Made by a program: the position numbers and the translations under genes
Assembly: GCA_947462685.1 (NCBI GenBank)
Contig: CANHPL010000001.1
Coordinates: forward strand, 225,369-289,368
Origin: Burkholderiaceae bacterium
GTDB lineage: Bacteria > Pseudomonadota > Gammaproteobacteria > Burkholderiales > Burkholderiaceae
Length of the DNA stretch: 64,000 nt
Direction: 5' to 3'
The notes under the pieces: model-generated
The model's database searches: none
What the model was told of the DNA's origin: nothing
The model's input: the letters and a program-made list of their open reading frames with translations, nothing else
In this document: piece by piece, positions 46,974 to 55,499 of the stretch
How positions within the stretch are numbered: the first letter of the stretch is position 1
Layout: the number at the start of each line of letters is the position of its first letter

Positions 46974-47337
46974 TTAGGTTCTCCTTGAAGTTTTATTAAT
47001 TACTAATAGATATTACGGCAATTTTCTTAAATTACCTTCGGTAAATTCTATATAGTCAATTTCATCAATGAGCGCCCATTCGTGAACCGTCCTTTTAAAG
47101 GACATTTGATGAATCTGATATCCCAGTTTAGAAAAAGAGTACTCTAATGCTGAGGAACGGCTTGAGTCTATGGATTGTGACAAAATATTCTAAATGAAGG
47201 ATTTAGGCAATAATGATCCTTTGAAACACAGTAAGGAATCACATGTTGTACGATATCTATCTAAGCAATATATCTGTCAACAAAGCTTATGAATCAAATA
47301 TATAATTTATGTACTTTATCTTAAACTTTTTAAGCAT
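46974..47337. other. Noncoding gap with a copy of the 15-bp palindrome
   Basis: This 364-bp region lies between divergent DUF2177 and cytochrome c genes and presumably holds both promoters. It contains a copy of the palindromic repeat at 47089 (see that entry). No other feature was recognised. Confidence 0.45.
47089..47121 (+). repeat. Palindromic repeat, copy 1
   Basis: GTCCTTTTAAAGGAC (perfect inverted repeat, 7-bp arms) is followed by ATTTGATGAATCTGATATC. The tail matches the family pattern ATTTCATGA...GATATC found at the other copies (53729, 57026, 58659, 62135, and a decayed one at 51828). Confidence 0.7.
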
Positions 47338-47697
47338 ATGAAATTTCTCCTATTTCTTAGCCTTTTTTTTAGCTCAATAACCATGGCTAGTGGTGATGAG
47401 ACGTATAAAGCTGTTTGTTCAACCTGCCATGCTACCGGTCTTAACAAGGCTCCTATAGTGGGTGATAAAAAACAATGGGGCAAATTAATTAAAGAGGGAC
47501 AGGCGCATATAACTTCCGATGGTTATCACGGTGTTGGAGCGATGCCGCCAAAAGGTGGGAAACCAGACTTAACTGTCGCTGAATTTTCTTCTGCGGTGGT
47601 CTATATGGCAAATCAGGCTGGGGCTAATTGGAAAGAGCCTGATGAAGCAATGCTCAAAGAAATTAATAAACGGATTACCAAAAAGCTATCGAAATAA
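47338..47697 (+). CDS. Small class I cytochrome c (c5-like), copy 1
   Basis: This 119-residue periplasmic monohaem cytochrome has a signal peptide (MKFLLFLSLFFSSITMASG), the haem site CSTCH at about residue 28 and a distal methionine in GAMPPKGGKPDL. It is clearly paralogous to the 129-residue cytochrome at 53983-54372: both share the C-x-CH context, IxxGQ and AMPPKGGK...YMVN/ANQ.G. It probably carries electrons between a quinol-oxidising complex and a terminal reductase. It stands alone here. Confidence 0.92.
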   Translation: MKFLLFLSLFFSSITMASGDETYKAVCSTCHATGLNKAPIVGDKKQWGKLIKEGQAHITSDGYHGVGAMPPKGGKPDLTVAEFSSAVVYMANQAGANWKEPDEAMLKEINKRITKKLSK

Positions 47698-47840
47698 TAA
47701 CTGTCGTTTTTAACAATTTCGATGAAACAAGGATGTCTAATTCATTATTGGTGCAACAAACCAATTCTTCATGGCGGTAAGTAGCTTATTGACTCAGCGC
47801 TATATCGCCCCAGTCCTAGGTTGTTTCATCCTTGATAGTG

Positions 47841-48683
47841 CTATTCCCCAACAATAGATTGAACTTCGCCAGTCTTTATCCACTGAATAACTGCTTTTGT
47901 GGCTGCCTCTTCTTTGCCACCCATTGAATGTAAGTGAGTTCCACCACACACATCCCCAGTACCTTCACCACCCCTTACTGTTATTAAATTATTTTTTGAA
48001 TATGCTACGACGGTTGAATATGGGGTGTGGGAACATAGGTCATCTCCATGGTGAATATTTAATACAGGAGCCTTCAATGCTGACATATCAAACGATTCGA
48101 CTGAAGATCCATAGCTTCTGTTGTAATAATTTGCCACCGTCATGGATGCCGAATGAATACTGCCCCGTAATTCATTACCTAAATTTTTAGCAAGCCACTT
48201 CGATGAGATTGTTCCATAGCTATGGCCCATCACATAAAAATTTTTGATTCCATACTTTTCTTTTAAGAGAGCCGTAATTTTCCTTACATCATCAGCATGC
48301 TTCACTGAAGATCGATAGTCATCATTACACCCTAATGGCTTATTCCCTGGTGCGACACTATTTTCATCGCTAGGACAATCCATTACAACAAGGGCGATAC
48401 CCTCTTTAGCAAATAATTTAGTATTGTTTTGTAAATAATTTAAATTTCTCTTCCAATCATTTTCTGTCTTAATGTTGGCGATACCAGACCAGCCGCGATA
48501 AAAGAGCAGGGCGGTTTCTGTTGGTGTAGAAGGCTGTAGTAATATCGCCCTCTGAACTACTGGAGATTTTGAAAAAAATCCCGACTCTCTCCCAACATCC
48601 GCCTCTAGCAAAATAGCAGTCATCGTTTGAGCTGTCACAGAATTACATCCAAGTACAGCGAAAAAGCTCATTAGCCATTTCAT
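47841..48683 (-). CDS. Exported alpha/beta hydrolase
   Basis: This 280-residue protein has a signal peptide (MKWLMSFFAVLGCNSVTAQ). The nucleophile elbow is GHSYGT, in NFYVMGHSYGTISSKWLA, an acidic site lies in LNIHHGDDLC, and a histidine in GGTHLHSM. Four or more cysteines (CPSDEN, GCNDD, DLCSH, DVCGG) suggest disulfides in the periplasm. The substrate is unknown. It is monocistronic, convergent with cytochrome c copy 1. Confidence 0.82.
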   Translation of the reverse strand: MKWLMSFFAVLGCNSVTAQTMTAILLEADVGRESGFFSKSPVVQRAILLQPSTPTETALLFYRGWSGIANIKTENDWKRNLNYLQNNTKLFAKEGIALVVMDCPSDENSVAPGNKPLGCNDDYRSSVKHADDVRKITALLKEKYGIKNFYVMGHSYGTISSKWLAKNLGNELRGSIHSASMTVANYYNRSYGSSVESFDMSALKAPVLNIHHGDDLCSHTPYSTVVAYSKNNLITVRGGEGTGDVCGGTHLHSMGGKEEAATKAVIQWIKTGEVQSIVGE

Positions 48684-48900
48684 TTTTTGATCCCAGACTT
48701 ATATATGAATAAATTTAACCAACTATGAAACTCTATCCTATTCTAGGGGGTCAGGGCATTTCGAAGTGGTTTCAAAAGTCGGGTAGAACAACTTATAAAA
48801 AGGTTGGGTTGATAAGCTATTTTAATATGCACTCAGCCAAGCTCGCTCTTTAAAAAAGCTCTTGAAGATTCGGGTTTAGCTTGTAATCTTTAGTCGCCAA

Positions 48901-50451
48901 TTAATTCCCTTTAAAATAAACTATACCAAACTGTGCCACTTGATTACCTATAAGCAGCTTACCCGTCCTTCTGTCGTAAACCTTTAATCCTAAAATGAGC
49001 GTTTTGTGTGAGTTCTGTGCTTGCAAGGAGGAGCCCGCTCTTAAATCAATGTGAAAACCATCTCTTTGTTCAAAGCCTGTCGATAAAAGATTATATGCCT
49101 TGTACATAGTTGTAGCATTTCCATTTTTAAGAGTCAATTCGGTGTCAATACCATACCCACTTTTGGCAAAACAAGCCAGAATATTAATATGGTCTGGCAT
49201 TCCACAAGTTAATACGGCCTCATAAGGAAATTCTTTCGCTCTAGCCTCTTGCCTAGCTCTTCGCTCTTTATCTTCTTTTGCATCTTGAGCTTGTTTTTCT
49301 GCTAATTCTTTTTTCTCTCTTTCAGCCTTTATTGCTATGGTACTTGTACCTTTCTTTTTTGCCTCTTGCTCATCTTTTAAAAAGTTATTTATCAAATTTA
49401 ATGATGGTTTAGTTTCGGCTGAATAGTTTGCGCTATTCATCCTTGTGACTGCACCTTGATAGCCTTGAATATCATTAACTCCAAACCCTTTTAATACATT
49501 GATAGATTCTTTAGTGGCATCAGGACCATCGGCCATAACTGAAAGCGCCACCTCATCCCAATTCTGGTAGCCATTACTTGAAGCATAGGCCTGACGTGCG
49601 GTATTCACATCTGAAGTTGGCCCAACAGAAATTACTTTTCCAACGGCACTAGATGACCAAGGATAAATGCGCAAATACTTCTCTTGCTCTTGTGCAAAAT
49701 CCCTAGATGTTTTTTCAGTAGCAAATTCAACAAAATATCTACATGCACTATAAAATTTATTCATGTCGTTAAATATATCGTTTTTAACTCTAATATGTGT
49801 CCAGCGATCTGTTTGATTGTTATTGTTTTCAAGCCTATCTTGTTGCGCTATCCATTGAGCCACTTCATTTGAGCCCAAATATCCTAAATATGTTCTGAAA
49901 TCTAATTCATCAGATTTTGGATCCAAGACACAGACTGCATTGCCGCTAGCTTGATCAAATCGTGACCCATCTTTTAGCTCAATATTTTTATAAACACGAA
50001 TTGCCGTAATTGGTCTAGTCCTTGGTGGTTGGGATTGCGAGCCAGTCGACTGGCTAACACTGTTTGATTGGGCACACGCGGCGCCAACAAACTTACTGTT
50101 AACAGAATTAGGCTCTGCTGTCTTAGTTGGCGTTGTAATAGTTAAGTTTTTACTTGAGCCCTTTAGCCCCTGCTCCGTATAAGATGTTGCAGAAATAATT
50201 GTGTATTCATTGGTATTACAATTAATCTTATAGTTCACCAAGTAAGAGTTAGTTTCCCCTAAAGGCTTAAATAAATTTTGGGTTATAGAAACTCTTTTTT
50301 GATCCTCGGCACCAGAGATACTATTTATGTCTACTAAGTATTCGCTCACAGCATTTTTGGTGAGAAATTTCCAATTTGTCTGAGCGTTTGCTTGTAAGGC
50401 AATAATGGCGCCGACTGCAAAAAAAATGAGGTTCTTTAAAATTTTAGTCAT
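48901..50451 (-). CDS. Exported protein with surface-adhesin-E-like N-terminal domain
   Basis: This 516-residue protein has a signal peptide (KNLIFFAVGAIIALQANAQ). The N-terminal domain NWKFLTKNAVSEYLVDINSIS...YLVNYKINC resembles the surface-adhesin protein E fold. A middle region contains IRVYKNIELKDGSRFD. A highly charged coiled segment rich in E/K/A follows (about residues 375-420), then a C-terminal beta-rich domain with FPYEAVLTCGMPDHINILACF. Two cysteines may form a disulfide. Function is unknown, possibly a cell-envelope or secreted protein. It is monocistronic. Confidence 0.65.
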   Translation of the reverse strand: MTKILKNLIFFAVGAIIALQANAQTNWKFLTKNAVSEYLVDINSISGAEDQKRVSITQNLFKPLGETNSYLVNYKINCNTNEYTIISATSYTEQGLKGSSKNLTITTPTKTAEPNSVNSKFVGAACAQSNSVSQSTGSQSQPPRTRPITAIRVYKNIELKDGSRFDQASGNAVCVLDPKSDELDFRTYLGYLGSNEVAQWIAQQDRLENNNNQTDRWTHIRVKNDIFNDMNKFYSACRYFVEFATEKTSRDFAQEQEKYLRIYPWSSSAVGKVISVGPTSDVNTARQAYASSNGYQNWDEVALSVMADGPDATKESINVLKGFGVNDIQGYQGAVTRMNSANYSAETKPSLNLINNFLKDEQEAKKKGTSTIAIKAEREKKELAEKQAQDAKEDKERRARQEARAKEFPYEAVLTCGMPDHINILACFAKSGYGIDTELTLKNGNATTMYKAYNLLSTGFEQRDGFHIDLRAGSSLQAQNSHKTLILGLKVYDRRTGKLLIGNQVAQFGIVYFKGN

Positions 50452-51058
50452 ATTTTATTTTCTCTAATATTATTTATAGTGACGCCGAGCACACATTAAA
50501 TTAAGCATCAACTTGTGTCTTTAAAATGTATTATTTGCGCTCGTTAAAAATCTCACTTTGGTTAATTTACTTAATGACTATTACTTTACAATGACAAAAA
50601 AGTTCTAAATATTATAATTTATTTTTTAGTGCCGACTGTTCAGGCGTTAAATTGATGCTGGATGCTTATTTTTAAAGATATCTACTGTTTTAGGATATCT
50701 ACTTAAAACGTCTTTTTTAAAAGATATTACATAACCCTATCTAAAAAAAGGTTAGGCGTGAGCCATCAAGCCCCATCTGTAAATTTATAGCTCAGGCCCT
50801 TTGCAAGAAATTCTGGATATTGTTTAAGTAGCTATTAACTTCTTTAGATGACAAATGAATATCGCAAAAACTAATAAAATAGATCATGGCGGGCCAGGTA
50901 TTTCTTTGAAGTCTAGAGCGGAATCGACTAGGGTCATGAGCTCTAAATCCAAAATTTTAGTCAAGCCTTACATTATTCATTTAAAGTTAAGTTTTAATAG
51001 TTTTGTGTGATTTAAACACAAATTACTATGGCTCATTTTTAATACATTACTATTCCTT
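50452..51058. other. Long noncoding gap with one tRNA-derived remnant
   Basis: This 607-bp AT-rich region has no gene. It contains a degraded tRNA 3'-half copy at 50911-50950 and short inverted stretches such as AAAGATATCTAC/TAGGATATCTAC near 50676-50705. It probably holds the promoter of the arsH gene near its right end. Confidence 0.45.
50911..50950 (-). repeat. tRNA-derived 3'-half remnant, copy 1 (most degraded)
   Basis: On the minus strand the core reads CTAGTCGATTCCGC, the T-loop and following stem of the family. Upstream of it lies GGATTTAGAGCTCATGA. The CCA end is no longer intact (TCTAGACTTCA). No terminator hairpin is evident beside it. The match to the other copies is confined to the T-loop core. 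Confidence 0.45.
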
Positions 51059-51760
51059 ATGACTGAACTTCCTAATATTGAAACCGTATTCTTTAATAAG
51101 CCCAATCTTGATCAACTGAGAGTCAATTTATTAATGGATCACCCACCGAGAATATTGCTTCTCTTTGGGTCTCTGAGAGAAAGGTCTTTTAGTCGCCTTT
51201 TAGCTGAAGAAGCCGAACGTATATTAAAGGCAATGGGCTGTGAAACACGAATTTTTAATCCTAGAGGATTGCCGCAAGTAGACGATGCGCCCGAAACACA
51301 CCCCAAAGTAGTGGAGCTAAGAACTCTTGTAGAGTGGTCCGAAGGAATGGTTTGGAGTAGTCCCGAGCGTCATGGTGCAATGACAGGGCTGATGAAGTCT
51401 CAAATCGATTGGATACCTTTAAGCATTGGCGCCGTCAGACCCACCCAGGGTAAGACTTTAGCTCTAATGCAAGTAAGCGGTGGATCACAATCATTTAATG
51501 CTATTAATCAAATGCGAATTTTAGGCAGATGGATGAGGATGATCACTATTCCCAATCAATCCTCTGTACCCAAAGCGTTTTTAGAGTTTGATGACAACAA
51601 TCGCATGAAACCATCCGCCAATTACGATCGTGTAGTCGATGTCATAGAAGAGTTAGTTAAATTTACTTTACTAACTAGGTCAGTTTCTACTTATCTGACT
51701 AATCGCTATAGTGAGCGAAAAGAAAGTGCTGAGGAATTTTTAAAGCGAGTAAACCAATGA
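51059..51760 (+). CDS. arsH: ArsH, NADPH-dependent FMN reductase
   Basis: ArsH is a flavoprotein of arsenical resistance that oxidises trivalent organoarsenicals and can reduce quinones. The 233 residues show [24 protein letters not shown] (FMN phosphate loop), [34 protein letters not shown] and [31 protein letters not shown], all ArsH hallmarks. No arsB, arsC or arsR lies next to it, so it is an orphan arsenic gene. The only other trace in the window is the dead arsC fragment at 36789. Perfect palindromes follow its stop. Confidence 0.93.
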   Translation: MTELPNIETVFFNKPNLDQLRVNLLMDHPPRILLLFGSLRERSFSRLLAEEAERILKAMGCETRIFNPRGLPQVDDAPETHPKVVELRTLVEWSEGMVWSSPERHGAMTGLMKSQIDWIPLSIGAVRPTQGKTLALMQVSGGSQSFNAINQMRILGRWMRMITIPNQSSVPKAFLEFDDNNRMKPSANYDRVVDVIEELVKFTLLTRSVSTYLTNRYSERKESAEEFLKRVNQ

Positions 51761-51771
51761 TTTATTTGACT

Positions 51772-51788
51772 TGTCGTTTAAAACGACA
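51772..51788. repeat. Perfect 17-bp palindrome after arsH
   Basis: TGTCGTTT-A-AAACGACA (8-bp arms) lies 12 bp after the arsH stop. The half-site TTTAAACGACAA recurs after the uspA stop at 53689. There is no T-run, so it is not a standard terminator. It is a candidate operator or the base of a folded RNA. Confidence 0.55.
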
Positions 51789-51827
51789 TGACCATCACAA
51801 ATATAAATAATTCCCTCAACATAAAGC

Positions 51828-51851
51828 GTCCTTTTAATAAGTGTTTCATTA
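51828..51851 (+). repeat. Palindromic repeat, decayed copy 2
   Basis: GTCCTTTTAATAAGTG is followed by TTTCATTA. The left arm and the ATTTCATTA tail match the family, while the right arm has decayed. Confidence 0.5.
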
Positions 51852-51872
51852 AACGTTCTTCATTCTCAAAAA

Positions 51873-51897
51873 AAGCCACCTGAATGAAAGGTGGCTT
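51873..51897 (+). terminator. Hairpin terminator-like element
   Basis: The stem AAGCCACC / GGTGGCTT has a TGAATGAAA loop and is preceded by an A-run. On the minus strand the A-run becomes a U-tract, so termination may act on leftward transcripts. Rightward termination would lack a T-run. Confidence 0.55.
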
Positions 51898-52226
51898 AGT
51901 GAAACATACGGAGGAAATACAAACGAATCTAACTACACCTTTACTATATTATTTAATTACATTGAATATTGGTGTAAGTGCCTTGTTTTGGTGCAAACCT
52001 TTCCAAGTTGGTAATTAATTCAAATTAGTCTAGAAATTAATTGGGTAAACACTGATCGACCCAGGACTAAGCGGTCTTGTCCTGCCAATAGCCTTATGGC
52101 TAGAATCATTCTTAGAATAATTATTTTGTAACTAACTTACTTGTCAATAAGAGTATTACAGAACAAATCATTAGTGGGTTAAAAATGGCAGACTCTAGCT
52201 ATAGGCAACCATGCTGTAATAATTAG

Positions 52227-52964
52227 ATGGTAGCATTAGATATGCGTTCTTTAATTACTATCATCGCAATCTTGCAGTTTGCTCTACTATCAAATGCTTA
52301 CGCGGCACGGCCAATGATGACCGATGATGCGAGGATCATTGATGACAAATCTTGTCAAGTAGAGTCATGGGTTAGAAATACGCAATCGACTACAGAGTAT
52401 TGGGCATTACCCGCTTGTAACCCATTCGGTTTTTTTGAGCTTACGATTGGTGGAGCTAAAACAAATAGTTCACAGACCGTCGGCTTTAATCAAGAGGGAA
52501 CACCTCTAAGTGATAGTATTGTGCAGGTTAAAACATTATTTCGTGAATTACAACCCAACGACTGGTCAATTGGTGCCGCTATTGGTAGAAATAAGCATCC
52601 GAGCTCTTTTGGAACTGCACGGACTAACGATATCTACGGATATATTCCATTTACGCTGTCACTTAATGATGACAAACAATTTGTACATATTAATATTGGC
52701 GCAACTAAAAGACAATTAGATGATCAATTTTTAAAAACTTGGGGGGTAGGAATTGAGTATCAACTAACAACTGATACTTTTGCCATTGTAGAATCTTTTG
52801 GTGAAACGGGCAGTACCCCCTTTTATCAGGGGGGGGTACGTCACTGGTTTATACCAAATCGTTTTCAGATGGATTTAACCTACGGGAATAAAGCTGGTTT
52901 TGGTGGCGAAAGTAAATGGATTTCTATTGGGGTTCGAGTACTTTCCCCAGCCTTTTTGCCATAG
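52227..52964 (+). CDS. Exported beta-barrel-like protein of unknown function
   Basis: This roughly 240-residue product has a signal peptide ending LLSNAYAARPMMTDDARIID. Alternating strand patterns follow (FGFFELTIGGAKT, DWSIGAAIGRN, FQMDLTYGNK) and it ends in a terminal aromatic-poor SPAFLP. It resembles MetA/transporter-like outer-membrane proteins that begin ARPLxTxDA. A second in-frame ATG at 52242 may be the real start. An eight-G run and a GTACCCCC/GGGGGTAC hairpin (52813-52839) sit inside the gene. It is monocistronic. Confidence 0.68.
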   Translation: MVALDMRSLITIIAILQFALLSNAYAARPMMTDDARIIDDKSCQVESWVRNTQSTTEYWALPACNPFGFFELTIGGAKTNSSQTVGFNQEGTPLSDSIVQVKTLFRELQPNDWSIGAAIGRNKHPSSFGTARTNDIYGYIPFTLSLNDDKQFVHINIGATKRQLDDQFLKTWGVGIEYQLTTDTFAIVESFGETGSTPFYQGGVRHWFIPNRFQMDLTYGNKAGFGGESKWISIGVRVLSPAFLP

Positions 52965-53115
52965 CCTCAGTTCCTTGTAATCCCAGTACTGAATGGATCT
53001 TTTTCATAGCTTCATCTAATATAATTTATGCGTCTTCATATTGCGCCATCTTCTTTTCAACTTCTTGGTTTGTGTAACCGTCGTCCTCTTCAGTATCAAA
53101 ATAGTAAGGTTTAGC
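52930..53115 (-). pseudogene. Decayed small gene, family unknown
   Basis: A minus-strand frame reads VAKPYYFDTEEDDGY then NQEVEKKMAQYEDA, a TAA, and continues in the same frame DEAMKKIHSVLGLQGTEAMAKRL. A TAA also precedes the first codon. The protein-like composition on both sides of one stop suggests a small conserved gene that lost its start and acquired a nonsense codon. Its right part overlaps the 3' end of the preceding gene. Confidence 0.4.
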
Positions 53116-53122
53116 TACTTAT

Positions 53123-53136
53123 TTGATTTGGATCAA
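53123..53136. promoter_or_regulatory. FNR/ANR box upstream of the uspA gene
   Basis: TTGATTTGGATCAA is an exact match to the FNR/ANR consensus TTGAT-N4-ATCAA. It lies about 116 bp before the UspA start, so oxygen-limitation control of that gene is likely. The regulator gene is outside the window. Confidence 0.7.
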
Positions 53137-53251
53137 AAAAAGATTACTTAATTCATCAATCCATGAATTAAGTATTTGCAAATAATCACTTATATACCTA
53201 GACTGAAAACAAATATATTTAATAGGGCTTTTATATGAAAAAGGAATTCTC

Positions 53252-53677
53252 TTGAAGGTACTACTACCAATTGATGGCTCTAAGTCATCTCTTAATGCTA
53301 CGAAGTACGTTGCCAAGATGGCCAAAAACTCTCGCAGCCCAACCATCGTTACCTTAGTTAATGTCCACGATGATGCTGGCCTTAGTTATGTAAAGCAATT
53401 CATTGACAAAAGTATTGTCAATGAATACTTGCGGGAATTAAGTGAAAAAGAACTTAAAGCTGCACAAAAGGTTTTAGATGTGGCTCGCGTTAAACACAAC
53501 ATGGCTATTTTGCGCGGTCATGTTGCCGATGAGATCATGGCTCTTGCTAATAAAGATAAGGTTGATTTGATTGTCATGGGGGCTAAGGGACGAAGTGGCT
53601 TTTTGGATATTTTAATGGGCTCCGTAGCACAGCGAATTAGTAGTTCAGCCAAGCAACCTGTACTTCTTATTAAATAA
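53252..53677 (+). CDS. Universal stress protein (UspA family)
   Basis: This 141-residue UspA-fold protein begins MKVLLPIDGSKSSLNATKYV and has the ATP-binding motif G-2x-G-9x-G in VMGAKGRSGFLDILMGSVAQRI near its end. The start is TTG, with AAGGA seven bases upstream. A perfect FNR/ANR box 116 bp upstream suggests induction under low oxygen, as known for several Usp proteins. A copy of the palindromic repeat lies 52 bp after the stop. Confidence 0.92.
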   Translation: MKVLLPIDGSKSSLNATKYVAKMAKNSRSPTIVTLVNVHDDAGLSYVKQFIDKSIVNEYLRELSEKELKAAQKVLDVARVKHNMAILRGHVADEIMALANKDKVDLIVMGAKGRSGFLDILMGSVAQRISSSAKQPVLLIK

Positions 53678-53728
53678 TTTTTTGTTTCTTTAAACGACAA
53701 TCCCTGATACAAGATATTAGCTAGCTTT

Positions 53729-53765
53729 GTCCTTTTAAAGGACATTTCATGACAAGGATATCAAG
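53729..53765 (+). repeat. Palindromic repeat, copy 3
   Basis: GTCCTTTTAAAGGAC plus ATTTCATGACAAGGATATCAA. This copy, with 47089 and 62135, defines the family tail ATTTCATGA-N5-GATATCAA. Confidence 0.75.
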
Positions 53766-53860
53766 CGCCTTTCAATCAGGCGCTCATCCTGGCAACCAAA
53801 GCCCATCAACCCTCACCAACGATTCAGAGCTCCTAGTGTATTTCCTGAGACATACTTTTT

Positions 53861-53921
53861 TGGTGGCTATAGCAGAATTGAACCACCGACATCAGGATTT
53901 TAAATATCAGCCTAAGCCAAC
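53861..53921 (-). repeat. tRNA-Phe-like pseudogene, copy 2 (longer)
   Basis: On the minus strand AAAATCCTGATGTCGGTGG, then TTCAATTCTGCTATAGCCACCA. This matches the usual betaproteobacterial tRNA-Phe(GAA) 3' half (AAAATCCTCGTGTCGGTGG, TTCGATTCCGCC, GGCCACCA; compared from memory). A weak resemblance to the D-arm region continues to about 53921 (CCAACT), suggesting a nearly full-length but dead tRNA-Phe. The T-arm G-G-T-G-G is retained here, unlike most copies. Confidence 0.6.
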
Positions 53922-53982
53922 TTTCGCTTTCGATTTCTGGGATCTGTGCCACTAGTCTGGGCTTGTCTAAAAATCCAATTAT

Positions 53983-54372
53983 TTACTGAGACTTTTTACG
54001 ATTGGCGATTTCGTTGTTTATTTCCGCAAGCATAGATTTGCTTGGCGAAACCCAATGACCTCCTGATTTGTTCACCATGTAAATTAATGCCTCTGCGAAT
54101 TGCCCAATTGATAAGCTTTCCTTGCCCCCTTTTGGTGGCATTGCTCTTACTCCAACATATCCGTGTGCCGTAATAATTACTTGCCCCTCATTAATTAATT
54201 TTTTCCAAGCATTTTGATCACCTATCTTTGGGGCATTAGCCACCCCTCCGCTGTGGCAAACAGAGCAGACTTCGTTGTAAATATGGACGCCACTGGCATC
54301 CTTTTCATTAGCAAAAGTCAATTGGGGTAAGGCCAGGTTAAATATTAAGTAAATAATAAGTTGAATCTTCAT
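53983..54372 (-). CDS. Small class I cytochrome c (c5-like), copy 2
   Basis: This 129-residue exported monohaem cytochrome has signal MKIQLIIYLIFNLALPQLTFA, haem site CSVCH near residue 36 and distal Met in RAMPPKGGKESL. It is paralogous to the one at 47338. It is last in a minus-strand haem operon (SHP-like DUF1924 cytochrome, diheme cytochrome, cytochrome b, this gene), starting 18 bp after the cytochrome b gene. It probably accepts electrons from the membrane cytochrome b or the diheme protein. Confidence 0.92.
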   Translation of the reverse strand: MKIQLIIYLIFNLALPQLTFANEKDASGVHIYNEVCSVCHSGGVANAPKIGDQNAWKKLINEGQVIITAHGYVGVRAMPPKGGKESLSIGQFAEALIYMVNKSGGHWVSPSKSMLAEINNEIANRKKSQ

Positions 54373-54389
54373 AAAATTTGAGTCCCCGG

Positions 54390-55037
54390 TTATTGCGTTA
54401 ATGCGGGCAAAGAGCCACTCACCACTAGATAAAAACTATAAGCACAAGCAACAGCCAGAAATATTCCAACCAAATACATTGGATAGGGAACTCCTTGCTC
54501 TGATGTGCCCTGCTTTTTCCCGGTAAACATTGAACGAATTAAATTTTCTTTTTGCATTAAGCTCATAATGATTGCAGCGGCTATATGAATCACCACAACA
54601 ACTAGTGCGATATTAAAAATTGTTTCATGCGCCCCACTCATGAAATCACCAAGAAACTCCTTCATACTCCAGTATCCGGTTAAGCTAATGAGCAGAATTA
54701 AAATCATTAATGAAATCATCGCCAAGGCACCTACAGGATTATGCCCAAGTCCTGCTTGCTGGTTGTTAGTTAATAAGGCTTTAAAGTGCTGAAGCGTTTC
54801 TGTAGGCCCTTTAATAAATTGGCTAAAACGTGCATATCTTGTGCCAACCATCCCCCATATCACCCTAAACAAAACAAGTGCAACTGCGGTATATCCAAAA
54901 GCATAGTGAATCATTTGCTGAGCTTCACTTTCTGAAGTAAGCCAAGCACCCATAAATGAAATGACTAAAAGCCAATGAAATACTCGGACAGGAAAATCCC
55001 AAACTAAAACAGATTTCTTTTGATTAGACATATTCAT
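54390..55037 (-). CDS. Membrane cytochrome b (b561/hydrogenase-type)
   Basis: This 215-residue di-haem membrane cytochrome has VWDFPVRVFHWLLVISFMGAWLT (helix 1 with histidine), MIHYAFGYTAVALVLFRVIWGMVG, LGHNPVGALAMISLMILI and GAHETIFNIALVVVVIHIAAAIIMS. This is the Ni,Fe-hydrogenase cytochrome b family pattern. Its ATG overlaps the diheme cytochrome stop (ATGA). Clusters of SHP, DHC and cytochrome b are known in Rhodobacter and Shewanella, where the membrane cytochrome is thought to feed the diheme protein. Confidence 0.9.
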   Translation of the reverse strand: MNMSNQKKSVLVWDFPVRVFHWLLVISFMGAWLTSESEAQQMIHYAFGYTAVALVLFRVIWGMVGTRYARFSQFIKGPTETLQHFKALLTNNQQAGLGHNPVGALAMISLMILILLISLTGYWSMKEFLGDFMSGAHETIFNIALVVVVIHIAAAIIMSLMQKENLIRSMFTGKKQGTSEQGVPYPMYLVGIFLAVACAYSFYLVVSGSLPALTQ

Positions 55038-55492
55038 TTGGTCGGTATCCGTACCCTATCATCGTCAAAGTTCCCTTTAGCGGCATCCACATGGCAAGCG
55101 GTACAATTTGCTGGACTCTTTACTCCGGACCTTTTCCATACGTCAGATCTCACTTCATCATGTTTGCGAATAAACCAAGTCGTTTTGGTGATTCGATTCT
55201 CTGGAGCAAATGCAGAATACTTTTGCTTAGTAGCTGCATGCTTAAGTAACCATCGAGAAATTTCAGATTCAGTTTTTGTATCAAGACTCGCATCGGTACC
55301 AAAGTGTTTATCAAGTTCAGATATGATGTTTTGCCAATTCTTCTGACCCAATAGCCCTGGTGGATAAGCCATATGGCAACTAGCACACTCAGCCTCGTAA
55401 CTCTTGGGTGCCCCAGCCGGTATGCCCATATTTGAGGCAGATACTGGCATTGCCAACGAAGCCAATAACGCTATAAAAATGTAAGTTTTCAT
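55034..55492 (-). CDS. Diheme cytochrome c (DHC family)
   Basis: This 152-residue periplasmic cytochrome has a signal (MKTYIFIALLASLAMPVSA) and two haem motifs: CASCH near residue 36 in the AECASCHMAYPP context and CTACH near 134. This layout is the diheme cytochrome c (DHC) that partners SHP. It lies 7 bp after the SHP-like gene and overlaps the cytochrome b start, so the complex is made from one transcript. Confidence 0.9.
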   Translation of the reverse strand: MKTYIFIALLASLAMPVSASNMGIPAGAPKSYEAECASCHMAYPPGLLGQKNWQNIISELDKHFGTDASLDTKTESEISRWLLKHAATKQKYSAFAPENRITKTTWFIRKHDEVRSDVWKRSGVKSPANCTACHVDAAKGNFDDDRVRIPTK

Positions 55493-55499
55493 AAGTACC

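Larger units (their letters stand above)
51761..52226. other. Noncoding gap with palindromes and a terminator
   Basis: This 466-bp gap holds the 17-bp palindrome at 51772, a decayed family palindrome at 51828 and a strong hairpin at 51873. Just right of the hairpin, TTAGTGAAACATACGG may be a very decayed tRNA end, but this is not certain. The rest is unassigned. Confidence 0.45.
53678..53982. other. Noncoding gap with palindrome and tRNA-derived remnant
   Basis: This 305-bp gap contains the palindrome copy at 53729 and a long tRNA-Phe-like remnant at 53861. A plus-strand frame that spans both is an artefact of the repeats. The direction of both repeats matches the other modules. Confidence 0.5.

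Noticed and set aside
53749..53955. A 68-codon frame after uspA
   Set aside because: It spans the palindrome tail and the tRNA-Phe-like remnant, so its open state comes from repeat sequence rather than a gene.
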